Assembly: GCA_018712405.1 (NCBI GenBank) | Contig: DVHB01000006.1 | Coordinates: 1-40,753, forward strand | DNA: 40,753 nucleotides | Direction: 5' to 3' | Origin: Candidatus Coproplasma stercoripullorum | GTDB lineage: Bacteria > Bacillota > Clostridia > Christensenellales > Borkfalkiaceae | In this document: positions 1-9,195 of the stretch, in pieces | How the letters are laid out: the number at the start of each line of letters is the position of its first letter | How positions within the stretch are numbered: the stretch's first letter is position 1 | Program-made: the position numbers and the translations under genes | The notes under the pieces: model-generated | The model's input: only the letters and a program-made list of their open reading frames with translations | Told to the model about the DNA's origin: nothing | The model's database searches: none

Positions 1-2527
1 CTCCGAGATCGACGATCCCGTTAGACGCAAGCACGTCCGCAAGCGCTTCGCCGCTTATTTCCAGGTTTATCTCTACCACGGCGCTGTCTATGATGCCGCC
101 AACCGAACCGATCAATTCGTCAAGATCCAGATAATCGTCTTTTTCTATCCCGTCGACCGCCGCGTTGCTGCCGTATATATATGCCTCCGCCCCGAGCGAA
201 GGGATACTGCCGTACAGCCAGCCTCCCGCATTATTATAATCTTCGCGGTCGAAATCGCCGAGATGATATTCCAGCGTTATATCGCCGAGCGAAACATCTG
301 CTCCGAGAAGGGCGAACACGGAATCCAGATCCACGGTAGCGCCTATCACGGCAGCGCCTGCATTCACCTCTTTGACCACAGCGCCGAGGTCGAGGCCCAA
401 AATGCCGTTTATGAGCGAAACTATGTCGGAACCGTCGGCGGCGCTGACTACGCCCTCCGAGCCTTCCGAAACGCCCTCGGCTACGTCTCCGGATGAGAGC
501 CTGTCGATAAGAGTTTGTATGGTAGCAGCGAGTTCAGCTATATCGCAGTAAACTTTTGCAGAGGTCTCTGCACCCAGAATATTTGAAATATTAAGATATG
601 CCGTGCCGTATTCGCCCGACCCATCATTATATACATAGTACACGTCCGCCGCCAGAACGGTCCTGCCGGCATTGATGTCGGAAAGAGTGAATGACGCGGC
701 CACGGTTATGCCGTTTATATCAACCGCGCCGGATATCTGCAGCGACAAATCGTCGAGGCTTGCGCCGAGATCGGCAATGCCGAGAGATGAGAGGAAGTCG
801 GCAAGCTTTTCTCCGCCGAGCGAAATTTCCACCCCTATCGCATCGGAATTTAAAAGTTCATAGAGATTCTGCGCCGCAACCGAGAGGTCGAATGGAGTTT
901 CCGACTCCTCGTGCGAAATTATTTCGCCTGCAGAGGGCTCGAGCGCCAGCGAGAGCTCTACGGGAGAACCGTTGTAAGCTATGCCGCCTATCTGCGCGGT
1001 ATTGAGCGAATAAGTCGCCGCATCTCCGCCGTCCTGTTTGGAGAAATCGAAAACGGCGTCGAGCGAAATGCCCGAGATTTCGAGAGATGCAGTGTATGTA
1101 AGTCCGCCGTCATATTCCTCCGTCGTACCGTTCGTGAACTGCTGCAACAGCTCGTCGAGTGAAAATCCCCCTTCGTCTGCGCTGCCGCCTTCGTCGGCCG
1201 CAGCCGTGCCGTCACCGGAAAGCCCCTGCACCCAGCTTTCAAACTGAGATACGATATCGGAGAACTCGTTTACGTCGGCAGAGAGCGCGAAATCCGAACT
1301 GTAATAGGCCCGTATATCGCCGTCAGCAAACGATATGTAGAGATCCTGCTCATCTATGTTCTCGTCTTCAGAGAGCGCTATGCGCGCATCAATTGAACCG
1401 AGGATATCCCCCGAGCTTATTCCGTTTATATCCAAGCTGAGATAAACCCTGCCATAATAGGTTTTACCTCCCGCCATGACTACGGCGTCGAACTGCTGCC
1501 CCTCTCCGTTCAGCACGCCTGCAAAGGCGTTCATAAGGAGATCGAGCGGAGTGAGTTCGTCGTCATCGCCGTCTTCAGACCCGAGGTTGCCTACATACTG
1601 TTCAAAGTAGCCGGCATAATAATCGTAATGAGGCCGGTCGAAATTTTCCTCCCCGTAGGTATATGACGTGGTGGTCGTAGACGTGCTGTCCATCCACGTA
1701 AACGGGTTTATGCGTGAGTTTTCCACCACGTCTATCTGCAAAACGCGATAGTTGTTATCGAATGTGACTTCCATCGAGATACTCTCGAAAACGGGCAAAG
1801 TAAGAAGCCCGCCGCGCGTCTTCATGGCGTACTGATAATAGTAGCACGCCTTTTCCGCGTCGAGATAGAACGTCTGCGTATAGGTGCCGTCGCCGTTGTC
1901 GGTTGCCGGATCCCAGGAAGTTATAGTCTCTTCCGTGAGCAGATACACCGTCATCTCGGTGGAGTATTCGCCGTAAGCGTAGAGATAGCTCTCCCTGTCG
2001 TAATACACTACGTCGTCATTCCAGGAAACGCTTGTTCCCGTGCTGTCTGCGTTCACGCTTCCGGAAGAAGTACGCATATACACGCCCGCACCCCTGCCCT
2101 CTTCGTTGCCGCCGGGCACGAACGCCGCCTGCGTGCCGGCGTTCTTTATGCCGTACGTCAGGTCAGACGAGATCATTATGCCGTCGCTGTAATCTTTGAA
2201 CGATTTGGTATACTGTGTCATATTGAAGGGCGCCACCGACACAGTCACAGACTCCGAGTGATAATAAGGCTGCTCGGAGAGAACGTATGCAAGGTATGTG
2301 AGCGTACGGTATCCGTCGTCGCCGGAGGCCGCATGCTGTTCGTACGTCATGTCGCCCGGGTCGTTCTTTTCATTGACGGCGCTGTCCACGACGGGAGGCT
2401 CTTTCTCGCCTTCCATCAGCGGAACAAGCACGAGGATACCTACAATGCCGCCCACGGCCACAATAAAGCCGAGTATGCAGCAGAGAATTATCTTTAATTT
2501 GTTTTTACTTTTTCTTAACCGTACCAT
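1..2527 (-). CDS. Large N-terminally membrane-anchored, probably extracellular protein with internal repeat modules; 3' end truncated by window edge
   Basis: Manual reverse translation gives an open frame from ATG (CAT at 2525-2527) to base 1: MVRLRKSKNKLKIILCCILGFIVAVGGIVGILVLVPLMEGEK... RBS AAAGG lies upstream. One N-terminal TM helix is followed by a long Asp/Ser/Gly-rich exported-type region. Absent from the ORF track because no stop lies in the window. Confidence 0.8.
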   Translation of the reverse strand, partial: MVRLRKSKNKLKIILCCILGFIVAVGGIVGILVLVPLMEGEKEPPVVDSAVNEKNDPGDMTYEQHAASGDDGYRTLTYLAYVLSEQPYYHSESVTVSVAPFNMTQYTKSFKDYSDGIMISSDLTYGIKNAGTQAAFVPGGNEEGRGAGVYMRTSSGSVNADSTGTSVSWNDDVVYYDRESYLYAYGEYSTEMTVYLLTEETITSWDPATDNGDGTYTQTFYLDAEKACYYYQYAMKTRGGLLTLPVFESISMEVTFDNNYRVLQIDVVENSRINPFTWMDSTSTTTTSYTYGEENFDRPHYDYYAGYFEQYVGNLGSEDGDDDELTPLDLLMNAFAGVLNGEGQQFDAVVMAGGKTYYGRVYLSLDINGISSGDILGSIDARIALSEDENIDEQDLYISFADGDIRAYYSSDFALSADVNEFSDIVSQFESWVQGLSGDGTAAADEGGSADEGGFSLDELLQQFTNGTTEEYDGGLTYTASLEISGISLDAVFDFSKQDGGDAATYSLNTAQIGGIAYNGSPVELSLALEPSAGEIISHEESETPFDLSVAAQNLYELLNSDAIGVEISLGGEKLADFLSSLGIADLGASLDDLSLQISGAVDINGITVAASFTLSDINAGRTVLAADVYYVYNDGSGEYGTAYLNISNILGAETSAKVYCDIAELAATIQTLIDRLSSGDVAEGVSEGSEGVVSAADGSDIVSLINGILGLDLGAVVKEVNAGAAVIGATVDLDSVFALLGADVSLGDITLEYHLGDFDREDYNNAGGWLYGSIPSLGAEAYIYGSNAAVDGIEKDDYLDLDELIGSVGGIIDSAVVEINLEISGEALADVLASNGIVDLG

Positions 2528-2787
2528 GTTTTACCTTTTGACTTAGCGGACCGATAAAATTTCACAGCCGCGGGCGTTGAATTTCATGCATAAAAAAGCA
2601 CGCTCTGCATGAACGCACTTCAACATTATATATACGCAGCATTACTTTGTCAAATAAATATGATAACTTGTAATAATAAAGTATTACAAAGCTTGCGAGC
2701 ATACATTACAATATTCGACATTAATTTTTAAAATAAAGGAGCCCCGGCAAGTTATAATCAACAAAAAAACAATACGGAGGAAGCAGA

Positions 2788-3519
2788 TTGGCAAAAAAAA
2801 TTTTTTTTACCTCTTCAAAAGGCGGGGCGGGAGCGACGACCGTTGCGGCGGGAACGGCGTTCGCGCTGTCAGACAGCGGTGAGCGCACGCTCATCGTCGA
2901 CGGCGATAATCTGAGCGCCTGCGCACTGAACGTATGCGGGTGCGGCGGCATGCAGGTATTCACGGCAGAAGACTACAAAAACGGCATTTGTAGGGCTAAG
3001 CAGACCGTAGTCCAACATCCCAAATATAAAAATTTGTACATAATGCCCACGCTGAACTGCTCCGATGAAAAAGCCGTACTTTCAGCTGTTTCCGAAGTTG
3101 CAGGGCTGTTCGATTTTGTTCTGTGCGACAATGCCGCGCGCGCCGCCTGCGGACAGGCCGTTATCGTGACGGAACCGTATACCCCCTCCGTGAAAGCTGC
3201 CGACGCAAAGATAGCCGCCCTCAGAGACGGCGGCATGCATATAGGCGGAGTTATCATAAACAAAGCGAACGGCGGGCTGATCCTTTCGGGCAAGACGGGC
3301 TATCCCGAAGATATAGCAAGGATGCTGAATGCGCCGCTGCTTGCCGCGGTACCGGAAGACCTTGACCTGACTTTGGGACAATGGCGTGCGTACAGCATGA
3401 GATATTTTAAAATTATCGCGGCGCGTCTGAAGGGAAAAAACGTAAAACTGCCGCATATCGAGGCGGGATACACGGGCGCAGGCGGATATTTCCGCAGGAG
3501 GCTTAGAGAAAAAGTATGA
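2788..3519 (+). CDS. MinD/ParA-family P-loop ATPase-like protein with atypical Walker A (KGGAGATT); TTG start
   Basis: MAKKIFFTSSKGGAGATTVAAGTAFAL...LIVDGDN...FDFVLCDNAAR...AVIVTEPYTPSVKAAD...GGVIINK...LLAAVPED follows the MinD motif order. Strong RBS (acggaggaag) before TTG. Confidence 0.8.
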   Translation: MAKKIFFTSSKGGAGATTVAAGTAFALSDSGERTLIVDGDNLSACALNVCGCGGMQVFTAEDYKNGICRAKQTVVQHPKYKNLYIMPTLNCSDEKAVLSAVSEVAGLFDFVLCDNAARAACGQAVIVTEPYTPSVKAADAKIAALRDGGMHIGGVIINKANGGLILSGKTGYPEDIARMLNAPLLAAVPEDLDLTLGQWRAYSMRYFKIIAARLKGKNVKLPHIEAGYTGAGGYFRRRLREKV

Positions 3520-3731
3520 AGGCAAAATCCAACGCGGCATTTGAACTCGAACGGGAAGCGATGAGTTCCGCCGAACGCGAGCTTTTAAAGCGTGACCTGA
3601 ACAGGGTGATCGACGAATACTTCGAGCGGGATGACGGAACCGACATCGACGTCACCAAGACCCGGAACGGATACTCCGTCTGCGTACTGTTTAAAGCGAG
3701 GCGCATAAAAAAAATGCGCAGCCCGCAATAA
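3516..3731 (+). CDS. Small MinE-like protein (topological-specificity domain only), translationally coupled to the MinD-like gene
   Basis: ATGA overlap with the upstream gene. LLKRDLNRVIDEYFERDDGTDIDVTKTRNGYSVCVLFKARRIKKM resembles the MinE C-terminal domain pattern (L+.DI..VI..Y......DI..TKT...L...I). Confidence 0.55.
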   Translation: MKAKSNAAFELEREAMSSAERELLKRDLNRVIDEYFERDDGTDIDVTKTRNGYSVCVLFKARRIKKMRSPQ

Positions 3732-3780
3732 GCGCGGTGCCTTGGCGCATTTAAACAGAATGTTCCCTGAATAAATTCAG

Positions 3781-3814
3781 TCGGGGCGCGGCGCAAATTT
3801 GCGCCGCGCCCCGA
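3781..3814. terminator. Perfect 34-bp palindrome, bidirectional terminator between convergent genes
   Basis: TCGGGGCGCGGCGCAAATTTGCGCCGCGCCCCGA, between the ends of the MinE-like (+) and S41 protease (-) genes. Confidence 0.7.
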
Positions 3815-3868
3815 CCATAAAGAAGGCTTTTGCAGACAATATGACCAAATGAAGCGGTAAGCCAGGCG

Positions 3869-5191
3869 TTATCCGAATATCGCCTGTACCGCAAGGCGGA
3901 GCTCTTCCCCGTCGCCGCTCAAAGGAGCGGGCGCATCAACGGTGTGGCAGCCGTCATTGGCAGACAATCCCACGTCGTGTATCGTATGTCCGTCGGGCCA
4001 GTAAATCTGGTGGGTGGTCAGTTTCAATGCATCCTGGGTGAGCGGATTTTTATAGGTGCTCTGCATTATGCCCTTACCGTAAGTGCGGCCGCTCTTCACC
4101 GACTCGGCCGTAACGCCGAACGCCGAGAGATACTCCTCGGAATACTCGGAGACGTATATATCTTCATAGCCGGCGATCTCATAACTTATGAGCACGCCTA
4201 TGAGCGCCTCCGAGGCGCTGGCAGTGTTGCCGTTTGCAAGCACATAAACCTCGGTATCGGCAGAGAGGATGCTCTCCTCGTCGGCAGTGCCCGCCATATA
4301 CTCCACAACCGAACCATTTCCGGAGCGCGCCTTCATGGCAAGCTGCCCCGCGCTCGCTTCAAAGCAGCCGGAAATACCCTGCATTACCGAAACATAACCG
4401 CCGCCGTCGTTCCTCAAATCGAGAATGAGCGACGTGCAGCCGAGCTCATTCATCTTTGCAGCCGCCATTTCAAACTGTTCTACCGCCTTGCCGTAGAACT
4501 GCGAAAGATATATATACGCACAGCCGTCGGGCAGATAATCTATCTCATCGCCCTCGCTCTCGACCATGCTCATATTGTTTTCATCGTCAAAGGTAAACGT
4601 CCATGCGCCGTCGTTGGTGGCGAGCAGCACATAGCTCACCGAATACGCTTCCTTGGCAAAGGTAAACGTTTCTCCCGAGGCCGTGAAGTACGTTGCGTCC
4701 TCTCCGGCGTCAAGCTCCGAAATAAAGGCAGAGAAATCTGAAGAAGAATTGAAATATGTTCGCTCCCCTTCCTTTTCAGCATATAATATCACGTCGCCTG
4801 AGCGCAAGCCTGCCCTGAACGACGGTGAGTTGCCCGTGGTACCGATAACGGTGACGCCCGTGCCGGGAATATACGCATAGGATATCCCTACTCCGCTGGA
4901 AGAACCGCCGTTGCTCGCCTGCAGCGCCCTGTATTCCTCCGCGGTATAGTATTCCGAGTAAATATCAAGATACTTGTCAACTATCGCGTCGGCGGCAATA
5001 TTGTCAGCCTCGGATGAATCGATATCCTGATAATAATATTTTTCAATTATGCTGAGCACCCAGTCGGCCGCGTCCCCGCTCACGGCATCGCGCACGACGT
5101 ACCCGGCAAAAAAGGCGAGGACCAGCACAGCCGCCGCGCCTATAACCGCCGCAACCGTTACGGCAATTTTTTTAGTCTTGGAATTTTTCAT
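3869..5191 (-). CDS. S41 family carboxy-terminal processing peptidase (CtpA-like), PDZ domain, N-terminal TM
   Basis: N-terminal TM; PDZ-like GVGISYAYIPGTGVTVIGTTGNSPSFRAGLRSGDVI; LILDLRNDGGG; catalytic Ser in NGNTASASEALIG; Lys in YGKGIMQ. Confidence 0.9.
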   Translation of the reverse strand: MKNSKTKKIAVTVAAVIGAAAVLVLAFFAGYVVRDAVSGDAADWVLSIIEKYYYQDIDSSEADNIAADAIVDKYLDIYSEYYTAEEYRALQASNGGSSSGVGISYAYIPGTGVTVIGTTGNSPSFRAGLRSGDVILYAEKEGERTYFNSSSDFSAFISELDAGEDATYFTASGETFTFAKEAYSVSYVLLATNDGAWTFTFDDENNMSMVESEGDEIDYLPDGCAYIYLSQFYGKAVEQFEMAAAKMNELGCTSLILDLRNDGGGYVSVMQGISGCFEASAGQLAMKARSGNGSVVEYMAGTADEESILSADTEVYVLANGNTASASEALIGVLISYEIAGYEDIYVSEYSEEYLSAFGVTAESVKSGRTYGKGIMQSTYKNPLTQDALKLTTHQIYWPDGHTIHDVGLSANDGCHTVDAPAPLSGDGEELRLAVQAIFG

Positions 5192-5562
5192 TTTTTGCCG
5201 CCGCGAGCATATACGTAGTACAACAGTCTGAAAGCCAAAGCTTCATCGAACAGACGGATATCGAGCCCTGTCACGCGTTTTATTTTATCGAGACGATACA
5301 TCATGGTATTTCTGTGCATATACAGCGAACGCGCCGCCGCCGAAATATTCAGACTGCAATCGATAAAACACTCTGCGGTACGCATAAGTTCGGCGTCGCC
5401 GAACACTCTTCTGAGGCCCTTCAGATTGCATAACGCGGCAATAGCTTCCACCTGTTTTTCATCGAGTCCGGCAACGGTATCTCTCAAAGCGGAACCAAGG
5501 AGCGCTCTGTCCGGTCCGTCCGCATGCTGCGGCACGCCGTTAGTATGATATTCTTCTTCCAT
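5188..5562 (-). CDS. Stand-alone CdaR/PucR-type C-terminal helix-turn-helix protein
   Basis: AECFIDCSLNISAAARSLYMHRNTMMYRLDKIKRVTGLDIRLFDEALAFRLLYYVY is the HTH_30-type signature. 4-bp overlap with the protease gene. Confidence 0.75.
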   Translation of the reverse strand: MEEEYHTNGVPQHADGPDRALLGSALRDTVAGLDEKQVEAIAALCNLKGLRRVFGDAELMRTAECFIDCSLNISAAARSLYMHRNTMMYRLDKIKRVTGLDIRLFDEALAFRLLYYVYARGGKK

Positions 5563-5911
5563 TTTACGCCTCCTGCATATTAATTATACTATGAAAAACT
5601 GCGCCAGGCAACTTTTGGCGCGAAAAAGGCGCGAAAAAGTATTGAAAACGCGGTGAACTTTTTGTATATTTTTGATACATATACATGTTTACCGGCACAG
5701 ACTCCCGGCCGTGTGCGTCCGGCCGGAAGCACACGGTTTCAAGATCGCAGACCTTTAAACAGGCCCGTGCCCAACGGAAAGCCTGACGATAAAATGATTG
5801 CAGCAAATATTTTTCCGGTTTTATTTAACAGGCCGACTAAGCTGCGTATTTTTCGGCCATATTATACGGGCAGCATGCAATATATTTTGAACTGCAATAT
5901 CTGCTCTGCTC

Positions 5912-5940
5912 TTGACACGGTAGCATTTTTGTATTAAAAT
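5912..5940 (+). promoter_or_regulatory. Sigma70-type promoter for the 476-aa membrane protein gene
   Basis: TTGACA (5912-5917), N17, TAAAAT (5935-5940); about 125 bp upstream of the ATG. Confidence 0.65.
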
Positions 5941-6066
5941 AAGTGGCAGAGAATGGGCGTAATTGTCCTTTCGCGCCGTATGCGACCGCGATCATGCCCA
6001 AAATTCCATTATTTAAAAGATACATACACAGGTTAGACCTTAACCAACCATTGACGGAGATAGTTT

Positions 6067-7497
6067 ATGAGTACGAAAAAAACAAGCAAGAAATATGCGG
6101 CCGTTATAACGTACTGCATAGCGCTCGTGTGCCTGCTTTTAGGGCTGTTCCTCCCTGTATATAACGAAAACGAACTGCTCTTTATGGCTCTGCCCGACGC
6201 GTTCTGCAAGGCGGTCGGACTTTCGGGAAGTTCCGTCGGCAACGAGCTTAAGCGCGAATTTCTGATCAGTTACGGGCAGACAACGTTCGACCTTATTCCC
6301 GTTTTAGTTGCCCTGTATGCTGTTGTAGCCGCAGTCGGAGTGATAATGCTGATTCCCGTGCTGGCTTCGGGTTCCAAGAAAAAGACGGCGCGCGTGTGCG
6401 CATACATCGTAGAAGTTGCGGCAGTACTCGTGCTGTTTGCATACCTGTATGCCCAGCTGATCGCTTACAGCCGCTTCAAAGCAGACGGCGGGACCGGATT
6501 CACATGGGATTACGGTGTAATCGGCATAGCTTTAGGCGGCGCCGCATTGATGCTCATCGTGCAGTCGATAGCGTACAAGGGACGCTCGGGAATCATGAAA
6601 CTGGCAATGGCGCTTTTGGGTGCGATAGCCGTATTCTGTCTTCTGGATATACCTGCCATATTCAACTTTACCAGAACGGATGTTTTCGGCGGCAATCTGT
6701 ACGTCGGGTACTATAACGACGTCGACGCCATCACTGTTCTGAGCAATTTCTTCTCTCAGGGCTTGACTTTCTTCGGCAGGACAGCGGCAAACATGTTCAC
6801 AGGCACTGTAATCGCCGTGCTTGCACTGCTCGTTATAGTAAATTTTGCAATAGATTTAATAGAACTGAGCGCAAATACGACTAAGGGCGGCATAATCTTC
6901 GGCATAGTGAGGTATGGAGCTGAACTCGTTCTGCTTGTCATAGGGATCGTGATGCTGTTCGTACTCAATGTGCAGGATCTTTCACCCGGACTGCTCATCG
7001 GCATCATCTTTTTAGCCGCGCTCGTTCAGGTGATACTCTCTTCCATAAGGTGCGGCCTGTACAGAAAGAGCGGCAAAGAGCGCAAGGTAGAACCTGTTAA
7101 CGCACCGGTGCCCGTGCAGCAGTTTGCGTACACCGCACCCGCGTATACGACGCCCGCGCCCACCCCCGCTCCCGCGACTGCTCCTGCTCCCGCGCCCGTT
7201 TCTGTTCAGACGCTCCCCGCCGCAACGACTGGCGGAGAAATTGTTTATGCACCAAAAGAAGTTTACCGCGGCCCGAGCGACGAGTTTATCGCAAAACTTG
7301 AAGAAAGCGAAAAGATAGAATTCGGAAAGACCTTCCTCGACAGACAAAAGGGGCCCTGTCCCGAACTCCCGGAATATGTCGTGGGCGGTGACAACCGCGA
7401 ATTTTTCAACGCTATATTCCTCTATCTCGGCAAATACCGCTCGATGATTTCCGACGGACTCATGAGCAAGATATACCAGGAATTAATAAACAAATAA
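6067..7497 (+). CDS. Polytopic membrane protein with Pro/Ala-rich linker and conserved-looking C-terminal soluble domain
   Basis: Multiple hydrophobic helices, then PAYTTPAPTPAPATAPAPAPVSV linker, then EFIAKLEESEKIEFGKTFLDRQKG...LGKYRSMISDGLMSKIYQELINK. RBS (gacggag). Confidence 0.8.
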   Translation: MSTKKTSKKYAAVITYCIALVCLLLGLFLPVYNENELLFMALPDAFCKAVGLSGSSVGNELKREFLISYGQTTFDLIPVLVALYAVVAAVGVIMLIPVLASGSKKKTARVCAYIVEVAAVLVLFAYLYAQLIAYSRFKADGGTGFTWDYGVIGIALGGAALMLIVQSIAYKGRSGIMKLAMALLGAIAVFCLLDIPAIFNFTRTDVFGGNLYVGYYNDVDAITVLSNFFSQGLTFFGRTAANMFTGTVIAVLALLVIVNFAIDLIELSANTTKGGIIFGIVRYGAELVLLVIGIVMLFVLNVQDLSPGLLIGIIFLAALVQVILSSIRCGLYRKSGKERKVEPVNAPVPVQQFAYTAPAYTTPAPTPAPATAPAPAPVSVQTLPAATTGGEIVYAPKEVYRGPSDEFIAKLEESEKIEFGKTFLDRQKGPCPELPEYVVGGDNREFFNAIFLYLGKYRSMISDGLMSKIYQELINK

Positions 7498-7539
7498 TTC
7501 CAATAAAATTAATTAAAGAATTATTCAATTTAAAACCAG

Positions 7540-7576
7540 AAAAGCAGGGCTCTGCAAACCGCGGAGCCCTGCTTTT
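7540..7576 (+). terminator. Rho-independent terminator
   Basis: AAAAGCAGGGCTC-N11-GAGCCCTGCTTTT just after the 476-aa gene. Confidence 0.8.
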
Positions 7577-7603
7577 CACACGTAAATGCGGCGGGCGCAA
7601 AAT

Positions 7604-7630
7604 GCGGCTGGCGCTAAATGCGCCAGCCGC
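7604..7630. terminator. Second hairpin in the convergent intergenic region
   Basis: GCGGCTGGCGC-TAAAT-GCGCCAGCCGC followed by an AT-rich tract. Confidence 0.55.
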
Positions 7631-7742
7631 TCCGTTATATTTATTTATTTTTAATTCAATTTAATTTTTAATTTAATTTTAAATTATTTTTAAAAATGTG
7701 AATATACGCCGGTGCTAAAGCCCCGCATTTGCACAAGGCCGC

Positions 7743-8126
7743 TTAAGACTTCTTTTCGTCCTTTACATGCCGTTTGATGTACACCTTCACCGAGCAGCCG
7801 TCCGATTCCACGTTGCCGCAGCATATGGCCTTGACTATATAAAGCCCTCTGCCGCTTTCGGCAAACACGTCGGGAAGCGCCGCGCATATCTTTTTCCCGT
7901 CGGTACTCTCCGACGATACGGATATAACGATATTTTCGGCGTTTACGGCGCCTTCAAAACTGGCGGTCTCACCCAGGTGGCGGATGACGTTTGTTATAAG
8001 TTCGCACGATACAAGGCGGCTGTCGAATACGTCGTCATCCGTAACGCCGGAACGCAGCAAAAAGTCCAGAAAGGGCTTAAGGCAATCGTTCATATTCTTT
8101 AAATTGTCCACCTTGAAAGTAATCAT
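7743..8126 (-). CDS. Anti-sigma factor-like HATPase (RsbW/SpoIIAB family)
   Basis: N-box-like SRLVSCELITNVIRHLG and G-box-like ESGRGLYIVKAI. ATGA overlap with the sigma factor gene. Confidence 0.75.
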   Translation of the reverse strand: MITFKVDNLKNMNDCLKPFLDFLLRSGVTDDDVFDSRLVSCELITNVIRHLGETASFEGAVNAENIVISVSSESTDGKKICAALPDVFAESGRGLYIVKAICCGNVESDGCSVKVYIKRHVKDEKKS

Positions 8127-8851
8127 TGCAATAACGCTTCCTTGAGCTTTTCAACTATCTTGCGCTCCGCGCGCGAGACGAACATCTGACTGACGCCCAA
8201 TATCCTGCCGACTTCCGACTGCGACTTCCCCTGCACGAATCTTAGAGCCACCACCTTCTGTTCGGTGGGCGTAAGCTTTTTGATTTCATCCTTCAAAGAC
8301 TGCGCGTCGTCAAACTTTTCAAAAGAATCTACCGGGTCGGGTATTACGTCATACAAAAGGCCGTCGCCGTCCTCGCTCGTCACCGTGCCGTCGAGGCTCA
8401 TCGGATGGCGGCTCTCCATTGCCTCCATTATCGCCTCTTCGCTCTCTCCGAGCTTTTCGGAGAGCTGTTTTACCGTCGGCTTCACGCCGTACTTTTTATA
8501 GTATTCGTTTGTTTCGCTCTTTATTTTCGCGCCCAGAGTATAAATTCTGCGCGGCAGGCGCACCGAACGCGAATAGTCGCGGAAATAGTTTTTTATCATG
8601 CCCGTTATCGTCGGCGTGACGTATGTAGTGAACTGGTTGCCGAGCGACGGGTCGAATTTTTCCACGCCGAGAATGAGGGCCTCGGAGGCGACCTGCAAAA
8701 GGTCGTCGTACTCCACCCCCCTGCCCGCAAACTTTTTGGCGAGGATCTCGGCTATATACATGTAATTTTCAACGAGCTTGTTGCGGATATTCTTGTCGCC
8801 CGTCCTGCGGTACTCCTTGAACAGCTCGCTTGCCTGTTCGTTCGTCATCAT
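8123..8851 (-). CDS. RNA polymerase sigma factor, SigB/SigF/SigG-like
   Basis: ENYMYIAEILAKKFAGRGVEYDDLLQVASEALILGVEKFDPSLGNQFTTYVTPTITGMIKNYFRDYSRSVRLPRRI and region 4 LTPTEQKVVALRFVQGKSQSEVGRILGVSQMFVSRAERKI. Confidence 0.93.
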   Translation of the reverse strand: MMTNEQASELFKEYRRTGDKNIRNKLVENYMYIAEILAKKFAGRGVEYDDLLQVASEALILGVEKFDPSLGNQFTTYVTPTITGMIKNYFRDYSRSVRLPRRIYTLGAKIKSETNEYYKKYGVKPTVKQLSEKLGESEEAIMEAMESRHPMSLDGTVTSEDGDGLLYDVIPDPVDSFEKFDDAQSLKDEIKKLTPTEQKVVALRFVQGKSQSEVGRILGVSQMFVSRAERKIVEKLKEALLQ

Positions 8852-9195
8852 AATTCAAGCGTGACAGAGCGTATAACGCCGCCCTCTCTGTCTATGCCGC
8901 ACTTCTCAACGAGCGCGCCGATGAGCGCGAGAGACAAGTCATTTTCGGCCTCGGCGGGGCTTCCCCCCTCGCCCGTAAGCACGGCCTTTACGCCGCCTTG
9001 CGCATTGAATACGGCATTCAGCGTTTTAAAGCCGCAGTTTTTGAGTATTATGGCGCTCTCCGTTACGCACACCTTAAAATCTTCGGCGGCGTCGATGTCC
9101 TTTTCGGCAATGGTGCAGAAAGCCCCCGCCACCAGCCTCAAGGCCGTATAGAACTCGCTGTTTTCGAGATCGAATTTAACCGATAAATCTTTCAT
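8848..9195 (-). CDS. Degenerate anti-sigma/HATPase-like small protein
   Basis: RLVAGAFCTIAEKDIDAAEDFKVCVTESAIILKNCG resembles the N-terminal part of RsbW/SpoIIAB, but no clear G-box. Overlaps both neighbours by 1-4 bp. Confidence 0.5.
   Translation of the reverse strand: MKDLSVKFDLENSEFYTALRLVAGAFCTIAEKDIDAAEDFKVCVTESAIILKNCGFKTLNAVFNAQGGVKAVLTGEGGSPAEAENDLSLALIGALVEKCGIDREGGVIRSVTLEL

Noticed and set aside
263-1440. Overlapping small ORFs on both strands at the left edge
   Set aside because: The continuous minus-strand frame from 2527 to base 1 explains the region; the others are shadows.
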